NCBI GenBank assembly: GCA_002342805.1
Contig: DDQW01000098.1
Location: 1-47,367, forward strand
Reading direction: 5' to 3'
From: Clostridiales bacterium UBA2432
GTDB taxonomy: Bacteria; Bacillota; Clostridia; Lachnospirales; Vallitaleaceae
Length of the DNA stretch: 47,367 nucleotides
Position 1 is the stretch's first letter; each line of letters starts with the position of its first letter. A program made the translations under genes and the position numbers. Below are positions 41,295 to 47,367 of this stretch, in pieces. Below the pieces are notes generated by a model. That model searched no databases. It saw only the letters and a program-made list of their open reading frames with translations, and was not told where the DNA came from.

Positions 41295-42311
41295 TTATTG
41301 AACTTCTTGAGTTCCTGTAACTTCTGCTGTTTCATCCACAACGAATGAATCCATGTATTCTTGAGATGCGAAGTAAATGTTACCATCCACTGTAGCAGCT
41401 TTACCTACGTTAAATCCGTTTGCTTCTACATATACATCACCGATGAATGTTCCACCTTGGATTTTGAAGTTTTCACTACGAACAACCATTTTAGGTGCTG
41501 TCAATGTGAATTGCTCAAGGATGTTATGATCTGCATCTTGCGTATATAAACCTAACTTACGGTAGATGTCGCTTGATTCATCATCTTTATTATAAAATAA
41601 ACCTTCAACAATAATATCTTGGTCCGTTTCTGTGTCATTTAATGTTGCAACAATCCAAGTACCGTCTGCGCTTAATCCATCAACAACAGCTTGGCCGTTA
41701 TCTACGATTGATGCAGTTGTTACCACGTCAACTTCTTCTGTTGCTACTTCTTGAGTTCCAGTAACTTCCGCTGTTTCATCAACAACAAATGTATCCATAT
41801 ATTCTTGAGATGCGAAGTAAATGTTTCCGTCAACTGTTGCTGCTTTACCTACATTAAATCCGTTTGCTTCTACATATACATCACCGATGAATGTTCCACC
41901 TTGGATTTTAAAGTTTTCACTACGAATAACCATCTTAGGTGCTGTTAATGTGAATTGCTCAAGAATGTTATGATCTGCATCTTGTGTATAAAGACCTAAT
42001 TTACGGTAAATATCGCTTGACTCATCATCTTTGTCATAAAATAGACCTTCAACAATAATATCTTGGTCTGTTTCTGTATCATTTAATGTTGCAACGATCC
42101 AAGTACCGTCTGCGCTTAATCCATCAACAACAGCTTGTCCGTTGTCTACGATTGATGCAGTTGTTACTACGTCAACTTCTTCTGTTCCTGATTCAGTTCC
42201 AGCATCTTCTGTTGTAGTGTCTTCTGCAGGAGTTTCTTCCTCTTGGCCACACGCTACAAATAAAGTCATTGCTAATAAAAGTGCTAATAAAATACTCATT
42301 GTTTTTTTCAT
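41295..42311 (-). CDS. Lipoprotein of two near-identical 148-residue repeats
   Basis: Predicted surface lipoprotein of 338 residues. The signal peptide runs to LFVAC with the lipid-attached cysteine near 21, followed by an acidic linker (QEEETPAEDTTTED). The remainder is two tandem units of 148 residues, 41742-42185 and 41298-41741, that differ at only about three positions besides the last (D/N after FY, I/V after MV, T/S after YMD). Each unit has a strand-rich N-part (GTWIVATLNDTETDQDIIVEG) and a short bactofilin-like beta-helix segment (GGTFIGDVYVEANGFNVGK). It has its own promoter at 42362-42390. Function is unknown; an envelope structural or adhesive role is a guess. Confidence 0.8.
   Translation of the reverse strand: MKKTMSILLALLLAMTLFVACGQEEETPAEDTTTEDAGTESGTEEVDVVTTASIVDNGQAVVDGLSADGTWIVATLNDTETDQDIIVEGLFYDKDDESSDIYRKLGLYTQDADHNILEQFTLTAPKMVIRSENFKIQGGTFIGDVYVEANGFNVGKAATVDGNIYFASQEYMDTFVVDETAEVTGTQEVATEEVDVVTTASIVDNGQAVVDGLSADGTWIVATLNDTETDQDIIVEGLFYNKDDESSDIYRKLGLYTQDADHNILEQFTLTAPKMVVRSENFKIQGGTFIGDVYVEANGFNVGKAATVDGNIYFASQEYMDSFVVDETAEVTGTQEVQ
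41298..41741 (-). repeat. Tandem repeat unit 2 of the lipoprotein gene
   Basis: A 444-base unit, second copy in reading order, ending exactly at the last codon before the stop. It starts at TEEVDVVTT and is in frame with unit 1. Most differences from unit 1 are synonymous. Confidence 0.9.
41742..42185 (-). repeat. Tandem repeat unit 1 of the lipoprotein gene
   Basis: A 444-base unit, first copy in reading order, directly abutting unit 2. The period of 444 bases was read from matching positions 41722 and 42166. Confidence 0.9.
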
Positions 42312-42361
42312 TCTTGTATCTCCTCTTTTTGTTTGAATTCGTTATAAAAATAACAGACCTC

Positions 42362-42390
42362 ATTATATCATACCTTTTTCCTAATGTACA
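42362..42390 (-). promoter_or_regulatory. Promoter of the duplicated lipoprotein gene
   Basis: TGTACA at 42385-42390 (4 of 6), a 17-base spacer and TATAAT at 42362-42367, about 50 bases ahead of the ATG at 42311. Confidence 0.55.
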
Positions 42391-42419
42391 CCGCAATAAG
42401 GTTTACAAAAAGACCAAAA

Positions 42420-43019
42420 CTATTTTATCCTTCGTTGCTCTATTTTCTCAATCCATTTCCAGACTTCATTTTCCAAGCTGTCTTTTTTTATATCTCCTGT
42501 CCATTGACAAATACACTGATTAACCACTTCCATCTTAAATGATGTTTTTACCGGTTGATACAAGAGATAATAAGCCAAAGTCTTGGCAATCGGAATGAAC
42601 TCACCTTCTTTTATAGCTTCAAAATCCAAGAGAAACAATTCATCACCTTTGACGATGAAATTACGCAAATTAACATCGGAATAATGATAACTTACATAAT
42701 GACTTAATGCTTTAAATACTGAGAATAGTTTCATCATCCATTGAACCGCTATTTCGATGTTTCCTTGACTTTCAAGTTCTTCCAAATATTCTAACAGGGT
42801 AATTCCTTGAATAAATTCCAAATGGATTGTCAAATTATTTTCGTCTTTTTTTAAAAGCTTAGGAAGATAAAATTCTCCATTCGCTAACAAGGAGTATACT
42901 TTGCATTCATCCATAAAGTCATTTCTTTGATTAAACTGTTTTTCCACATACAGGTGCTTATCAATTTCTATTAAGCTGACCCTATTTCGTTTCGAATTAA
43001 ATCTTTTTCGTATTATCAT
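42420..43019 (-). CDS. Small protein-kinase-fold phosphotransferase
   Basis: Protein of 199 residues with a minimal kinase fold. The likely ATP lysine is in LYVEKQF near 31, the hinge near LEFIQG, the catalytic aspartate and asparagine in YHYSDVNLRNFIV near 117, and the metal aspartate in LFLLDFEAI near 132. This is the pattern of WaaP/Rio-like and aminoglycoside-phosphotransferase-like kinases. Its substrate is unknown. It overlaps the end of mobB by 23 bases and has GGTAGG upstream of the ATG, so it belongs to that operon. Confidence 0.72.
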   Translation of the reverse strand: MIIRKRFNSKRNRVSLIEIDKHLYVEKQFNQRNDFMDECKVYSLLANGEFYLPKLLKKDENNLTIHLEFIQGITLLEYLEELESQGNIEIAVQWMMKLFSVFKALSHYVSYHYSDVNLRNFIVKGDELFLLDFEAIKEGEFIPIAKTLAYYLLYQPVKTSFKMEVVNQCICQWTGDIKKDSLENEVWKWIEKIEQRRIK

Positions 43020-43767
43020 AGTTCCTACCCATACTTATCTCAATGTGTCCATTTGACTGCCATCCATCAAGTTCACTAACAACACCTGTTATGGCATTTT
43101 TCAATATTTTTTCTACAAAGGGAACCATGTTTATCGGATTGCCATTGATTTTTAATCGAATGTCACTGCTATTAAGTACACATTCATCTAGATTCTTCTC
43201 TCCTTTAAGTACTGCTACACAAAAGCGTCTGCAGTCTAGGCCACATACACCACAACATTTTTCATCAAAATCAGGTAATAAGTCAAAGGTTTTTTCTTCA
43301 ATAATATTTACTATTTTTTCCACATTATCAAAAACACTTATGGCTGGTAGATTCCTATATTCATCAATAGTATCTGCAATCTTACCAGAAACCATAAATA
43401 CATGATCATTAAATTTTTTATCTAAATCTTCCTTTGTTTTACCTGTTAAAATATGCGGAATATTTGCATCGCTCATTCCTTCTATAACCAAATAGTCTAC
43501 GTCATAAAAAGTCTGTATCTCATATAGGTTCAATTGCCTAGGAAAAAGAATATCTGTTTCATGAATCCCTCGAGCCGTAACCAATTCCGCTCCTGCCATA
43601 CGGTGTTTATAACTATTACTGCCTTCTTTATCTATCTTAAATCCTTCAAAATGTATGTCTTTAATCGATCCTACTGAATAATTTCTTTTCTTTAATTCTT
43701 TAATTATCCCTTCAACGGTTGTGGTCTTCCCCGTTGAAGTAAAACCACAGACTGAAAATACTTTCAT
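42997..43767 (-). CDS. mobB: MobB-type GTPase fused to a 4Fe-4S-type cysteine motif
   Basis: Molybdopterin-guanine dinucleotide biosynthesis protein B-like, 256 residues. The P-loop is in FSVCGFTSTGKTTTVEGI, followed by GSIKDIHFEGFKID and DYLVIEGMS. MobB normally helps MobA attach GMP to the molybdopterin cofactor. The C-terminal half is unusual: cysteines at CCGVCGLDCRRFCVAVLKG and then LDEC fit the spacing of the PF04060 4Fe-4S motif found in corrinoid and CO-dehydrogenase-related proteins. It lies 4 bases downstream of ecfT. No MobA or MoeA gene is in the window. Confidence 0.85.
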   Translation of the reverse strand: MKVFSVCGFTSTGKTTTVEGIIKELKKRNYSVGSIKDIHFEGFKIDKEGSNSYKHRMAGAELVTARGIHETDILFPRQLNLYEIQTFYDVDYLVIEGMSDANIPHILTGKTKEDLDKKFNDHVFMVSGKIADTIDEYRNLPAISVFDNVEKIVNIIEEKTFDLLPDFDEKCCGVCGLDCRRFCVAVLKGEKNLDECVLNSSDIRLKINGNPINMVPFVEKILKNAITGVVSELDGWQSNGHIEISMGRNYDNTKKI

Positions 43768-43771
43768 CGCT

Positions 43772-44506
43772 CTATCCTTTCCAAATCACTAATCCGACAA
43801 ATGAAGCAATTGTCAATAGTATTGTGCCATAATCTTTACCCGAAAACTTTAACTGTCGATAATAAGTCCGTTTACTTTGAATCTTGTATCCTCTTGCTTC
43901 AGCGGATAGCGATAATTCCTTCGCTCTTTGCAATGCACCTACCACCGTTGGCAAAAAAAGTGTTGTTACCATCTGAAGACGATCTTTTAATTTAAGTGCT
44001 TCCAAATCGATGCCTCGAAGGCTTAAAGCCATTTGCGTATTTTTGATATCCTCCATAAAAATCGGCAAGAAGCGAATACCAATAGCACTCATAAAACCAA
44101 TATCATAGGGAAGTCCTAACTGAACCAACGCCTGTAAATTATCCTTTAATCCTGATGTTGATATGATGGCTCCAGATAGAATAACAATAAGCATTCTATA
44201 TAGATATTGAATACCTCTAAGTACACCTATATCCGTCAAAATTCTCAATCCAAAAACTCGAAAAATTACATTGCCCTCATTTGTAAATACGCTTTGAATA
44301 ATCATCAGTATCAAAAAAAATCCAATAAATCTTCGCATTCGTTTAAATAGGGGCAAAATTTGAACACCAGAATATAGTGAAAACACCATACCTAAGCCTA
44401 GTGAAATATTCAATACACTTATGTTACCAAAAAAGATTGCAGAGGCTGTAAAGAAAAAAACAAAAATAATCTTAGTCCGTGGGTCCAATAACTTTGTCTT
44501 CTTCAA
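43772..44506 (-). CDS. ecfT: ECF transporter T component
   Basis: Energy-coupling membrane protein of 244 residues linking the ATPases to a substrate-binding S protein. About five hydrophobic segments are present. The two coupling motifs with alanine-arginine-glycine form are visible: ALSLRGID near 170 and SAEARGY near 215. The TTG at 44506 is chosen: the GGAGG at the upstream ATPase end lies eight bases before it, whereas the longer GTG reading begins directly at that site. With this start it overlaps the ATPase gene by 35 bases. Confidence 0.88.
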   Translation of the reverse strand: MKKTKLLDPRTKIIFVFFFTASAIFFGNISVLNISLGLGMVFSLYSGVQILPLFKRMRRFIGFFLILMIIQSVFTNEGNVIFRVFGLRILTDIGVLRGIQYLYRMLIVILSGAIISTSGLKDNLQALVQLGLPYDIGFMSAIGIRFLPIFMEDIKNTQMALSLRGIDLEALKLKDRLQMVTTLFLPTVVGALQRAKELSLSAEARGYKIQSKRTYYRQLKFSGKDYGTILLTIASFVGLVIWKG

Positions 44507-45149
44507 CTCTACCACCTCCCATTATAATAATTCTGTTGGCAAATGCATCAATCACTTTTTGATCATGGGTAATCAACATCAAACCAAGCCCTTGTTTATG
44601 AATACTTTTTAGATATTCCATGGTTTGTTGTTTATGTTCTTCATCTAAACCTTTAAAAGGTTCATCTAATATAAGGTATTCTGGCTTGTTCATTAAGATT
44701 GTTGCTAAAGCTACGCGTTGCTTTTCTCCTTGACTCAAATGATACGTTAAATGTCCTCCTATAATATCGAGGTTAAACGCCGTCATCATAGTGTTGACAG
44801 AAGCTTCTATCTCCTCTTCACTGCACTTATTATACTTCATCGCGAAACTTAATTCTTCTTTAACCGTCGACATGAAAATCTGATGTGTCGGATTCTGAAA
44901 CATATATCCAATCTTACGTCCAATTTCAAAAAGCTTCAACTCTTCGACATTTTGATTTTCAATAAGCACGCGTCCTTTTGATGCTTTTAAGACGCCCATA
45001 ATGATTTTGGATAAGGTTGTTTTGCCTGCACCATTTGGTCCAGTTAATGCAACCACCTCATTTTTTTTCAAGTCTAAATCAATATCTTTAAGAATGACTT
45101 TTCCCTTGACTTGGTATGATACTCCATCTAACTGAATTAACGTCTCCAT
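44472..45149 (-). CDS. ecfA: ECF transporter ATPase
   Basis: ATP-binding subunit of 225 residues. Walker A is in ALTGPNGAGKTTLSKII, the Q loop in GYMFQNPTHQIF, the signature in LSQGEKQRVALATIL, Walker B in YLILDEPFKGLD, and the switch in LMLITHD. It forms a heterodimer with the neighbouring ATPase. The start has AAGAGGTGCATA. Ten bases separate it from the upstream ATPase gene. Confidence 0.93.
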   Translation of the reverse strand: METLIQLDGVSYQVKGKVILKDIDLDLKKNEVVALTGPNGAGKTTLSKIIMGVLKASKGRVLIENQNVEELKLFEIGRKIGYMFQNPTHQIFMSTVKEELSFAMKYNKCSEEEIEASVNTMMTAFNLDIIGGHLTYHLSQGEKQRVALATILMNKPEYLILDEPFKGLDEEHKQQTMEYLKSIHKQGLGLMLITHDQKVIDAFANRIIIMGGGRVEEDKVIGPTD

Positions 45150-45159
45150 TATGCACCTC

Positions 45160-45780
45160 TTATATTACTTTCAAATTCCCATCAATGATTTGATACAAGG
45201 TATCCACACTCTCTAAGCGCGTCCTATCATGATCTACCATTATCACAGTTTTCCCTTTTTTCTTTAAGGCTTTTATTGCATGTAAAATCAATTTTTTACC
45301 TTTTTCATCTACTTGACTCATACACTCATCAAGGATTAACACATCCACATCCAAGCAAAGAATTGATGCCATAATCACTAGTTGTTTTTCTCCCCCAGAC
45401 AAATGTACCGTTTCTTCTTCAAGCAAATGGCCAATGTCTAACATTTGAGTTACTTCTGCAAGCTTCTCATCCATTTGCTGTTTGGAATAACATAAATTCT
45501 CCATTCCAAAAACAATTTCGTCCAATACATTGGGAAAGATAATCTGATTGTCCAAGTTTTGGTATATACTTCCAAATGTCAATTCAGTGGATTTACTAAA
45601 CTCGCCTTTGACCCTTTCCTTTTCAATGGTTCCATTAATGATCTTTAAAAGTGTGGATTTTCCACATCCGCTAGGACCCATAATACCGATGTGTTCTCCC
45701 GGATGAATCGTTAGATTGATAGCGTTTAGCAGTGGATGTTCTTTTTTATATGAAAATGAGATATTCTTCAAAGTAACCAT
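45160..45780 (-). CDS. ecfA: Second ECF transporter ATPase
   Basis: Paralogous ATP-binding subunit of 206 residues, a little short for the family. Walker A is in IMGPSGCGKSTLLKII, Q loop in GSIYQNLDNQIIFPNV, signature in LSGGEKQLVIMASIL, Walker B in VLILDECMSQVDEKG (cysteine after the glutamate instead of proline), and the switch in VIMVDHD (aspartate-histidine). ATG overlaps the last base of the upstream gene's TAA. With the next gene it makes up the usual ATPase pair. Confidence 0.92.
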   Translation of the reverse strand: MVTLKNISFSYKKEHPLLNAINLTIHPGEHIGIMGPSGCGKSTLLKIINGTIEKERVKGEFSKSTELTFGSIYQNLDNQIIFPNVLDEIVFGMENLCYSKQQMDEKLAEVTQMLDIGHLLEEETVHLSGGEKQLVIMASILCLDVDVLILDECMSQVDEKGKKLILHAIKALKKKGKTVIMVDHDRTRLESVDTLYQIIDGNLKVI

Positions 45781-46301
45781 TATTGCAACTCCACTGAATA
45801 TGCGTATTTACACCAATATTGACTAAACTGGTCTTTACTTATAATCATCATATAAGGCCCTCTTCCACCTTCTTCATAGGTTCCAATCAGTTCACCTTCT
45901 CGCATATAGGCCAAATACACATTTTCATCATCCATCAGCTTATCCATACCAACAGAAACCACATAGCCATCGACAGCAGTAACAATGGCTGCGTTTTTCC
46001 CTTCAAAATTAACACCGGCATTTTCCAGAATTGTTTTCATGAGGACGCCTTGATAGGTATATTCTATAGCCGCTTGCCCACTCGACTTTAGATTAGCTTT
46101 AAAGTGCGTCTCACCCATCGCCTGAATTTCTGACATCGTGTATTCCCGCACTTTTTGTCCCTCCTCCATAATCGTAAAAATGGCGTCGTTATTCAACTCT
46201 GTTCTTACGGCTAAATCGTCTCTGCCCATATAGACAGTCACTCCTAAGATTACTCCCATACATACGAATACGCCTATAATTATTTTAGTTTGTTTGTTCA
46301 T
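45780..46301 (-). CDS. Membrane-anchored oxidoreductase molybdopterin-binding-type domain protein
   Basis: Extracytoplasmic protein of 173 residues with an N-terminal anchor helix (about 6-25) and a domain resembling the sulfite-oxidase molybdopterin fold: MSEIQAMGE, YTYQGVLMKTILENAG, TAVDGYVVSVG, and GGRGPYMMIISKDQFSQYW. The cysteine that binds molybdenum in true sulfite oxidases is not seen in the expected strand, where the sequence is FKANLKSSGQ, so a cofactor-free or pterin-binding role is more likely than catalysis. The ATG at 46301 follows GGAGGTCAGT; it overlaps the phosphatase gene by 17 bases. Related stand-alone domains are found beside ECF transporters, but their role is not known to me. 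Confidence 0.7.
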   Translation of the reverse strand: MNKQTKIIIGVFVCMGVILGVTVYMGRDDLAVRTELNNDAIFTIMEEGQKVREYTMSEIQAMGETHFKANLKSSGQAAIEYTYQGVLMKTILENAGVNFEGKNAAIVTAVDGYVVSVGMDKLMDDENVYLAYMREGELIGTYEEGGRGPYMMIISKDQFSQYWCKYAYSVELQ

Positions 46302-47367
46302 ACTGACCTCCATTGATTAAAATATATGGAACCATCATATCTTCAAGTCTAAACTCACCATGGTCGCCACCTTCATCTGTTTTGTGCATCCCATGGTCTG
46401 CAAGAATAACCACCTTCCCATGCCAATTGCTCACAAGTTCCTCTAAATAATAATCCACTTCAATCATTTTGGTGATTGTTTCTTCCCCAAAAGGTCCATA
46501 ATCATGACCTGCATCGTCAATGCCATTAAAATGGATCAATATATATTCTCCTTCTAATACTTTCATCCCTTGAGTGAATGTCTCATAATCTGTATAACCA
46601 TCCTGATCATCATCATTTTCCAAATATAGTTGACAGGGTATATCTAGTATTTTTACTAGACCATCCACAAGAATACCATCATTCACATTATTGTAAATCG
46701 TTTTACATTCCGGACGTCGAACTGAACGATCCATAATCCCAGTATCTGCGGGTACTTTTCCCGAGATCATTGCTGCAAATCCAGCATTCGTCACCGGTTT
46801 AAAAACGGTCGTTGCTTTCATAAAATCTAAATTCGACATATAGAGTTTGGGATATTCTTCCTTCATATACTGCCATTGATCGAAAGAAAATCCATCAAGG
46901 AAAACCGTCATTACAGGGATATCTTTTTCAAGATAATTCATGGCATCATGATAGTTATCCATTACTGTATTTCTAGGCGGATTCACTATGATACCCACAA
47001 TATCTTCAATGACTTCCCCCTTATCGTTTCGTAAATCCAAACGTCTACTTTGTAACTCTATGGCATAGTTACTTTTCGAAATATAATGATGTTCGCCACT
47101 CGCATCCATCACAAGAAGCCATTGATAATCTTCGTCAATAAAGCTATCTAAGGAAAAATATTTTACCTTTTTCATGACATCAATCGCATTGCCTTCCTGC
47201 TCTGTTGTCCCATCCAAGTGGTAACGCATACTGTAATTCATGGATAAAAGTTGTCCCAATGACCAATGATTATTTTCATTCTCACTAATGAAATTAATAC
47301 CGGATGCAAAATTTGCTTCAGAATCAGGCTTTTTGACCACGACGATTTCGCTAATCCATTTGACTCG
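46285..47367 (-). CDS. Alkaline-phosphatase-superfamily protein, 5' end cut by window edge
   Basis: 360 visible residues; the frame is open to the right edge, so the N-terminus is missing. The C-terminal 240 residues are a phosphodiesterase/alkaline-phosphatase-superfamily domain: metal aspartate in VFLDGFSFD, probable nucleophile threonine in PVTNAGFAAMISGK, HFNGIDDAGHDYG with aspartate and histidine, and VILADHGMHKT plus GGDHGEF. The first 130 visible residues resemble the pterin-type domain of the neighbouring gene (for example WLLVMDASGEHHYISKSNYA) and may be a second copy fused to the phosphatase. The domain may face outside, but signals lie beyond the window. Substrate unknown. Confidence 0.8.
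   Translation of the reverse strand, partial: RVKWISEIVVVKKPDSEANFASGINFISENENNHWSLGQLLSMNYSMRYHLDGTTEQEGNAIDVMKKVKYFSLDSFIDEDYQWLLVMDASGEHHYISKSNYAIELQSRRLDLRNDKGEVIEDIVGIIVNPPRNTVMDNYHDAMNYLEKDIPVMTVFLDGFSFDQWQYMKEEYPKLYMSNLDFMKATTVFKPVTNAGFAAMISGKVPADTGIMDRSVRRPECKTIYNNVNDGILVDGLVKILDIPCQLYLENDDDQDGYTDYETFTQGMKVLEGEYILIHFNGIDDAGHDYGPFGEETITKMIEVDYYLEELVSNWHGKVVILADHGMHKTDEGGDHGEFRLEDMMVPYILINGGQYEQTN

Overview
The window is AT-rich, has Gram-positive style promoters and GGAGG ribosome binding sites, and uses GTG and TTG starts freely. Gene content (agr-type quorum sensing, an HPr with a regulatory serine, YesM/YesN-type and NarL-type two-component systems, an ECF transporter, several c-di-GMP enzymes) points to a member of the Clostridia, probably a free-living anaerobe of Lachnospirales type. 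The taxonomic call is inference. I see no rRNA, tRNA, CRISPR array, insertion sequence or prophage.

Layout. 1-1577: a catalase cut by the left edge. 1748-4303: a membrane GGDEF-EAL protein. 4382-7326: a complete agr-like quorum-sensing locus (agrB, agrD, LytTR regulator, AgrC-type kinase) in which agrD lies on the opposite strand; direct repeats in the agrD/agrA gap look like the regulator's binding sites. 7321-17107 (minus): an ascorbate-PTS regulon. In transcription order it holds a beta-propeller-like protein of unknown role, ulaA, ulaC, ulaG, ulaB, ulaE, ulaF, a SorC-family regulator, ptsI, ptsH and a LUD-domain protein. The expected decarboxylase UlaD is absent. Both promoters of this regulon carry a pair of operator-like palindromes with the same geometry. 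17240-20541 (minus): small redox, FMN and acetyltransferase genes. 19793-20059 and 20598-21434 are two decayed remnants, a HATPase_c_4-type fragment and a 5'-truncated serpin. 21484-31765: a carbohydrate uptake and processing locus with a CUT1-type ABC importer lacking its own ATPase, an 815-residue protein of unassigned family, an aldose-epimerase-like protein and a divergent YesM/YesN pair. 31829-35248: an HD-GYP and a GGDEF membrane sensor. 35340-41146 (minus): an ABC-2 exporter, SGNH hydrolase and SDR enzyme, followed by a NarL-type two-component system. 41295-42311: a lipoprotein made of two almost identical 148-residue units. 42420-47367 (minus): an ECF transporter module (two ATPases and EcfT) linked to a membrane-anchored pterin-type domain, an alkaline-phosphatase-superfamily protein, MobB fused to an Fe-S motif, and a small kinase-fold protein; no S component is visible.

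The best candidates for something not yet described are the last cluster, the 815-residue protein with its transporter, the inverted agrD arrangement, and the ascorbate regulon with its propeller protein and missing UlaD. No stretch longer than about 300 bases is free of genes; the longer gaps (28125-28352, 37274-37488, 5174-5333, 1578-1747) are covered in the entries.
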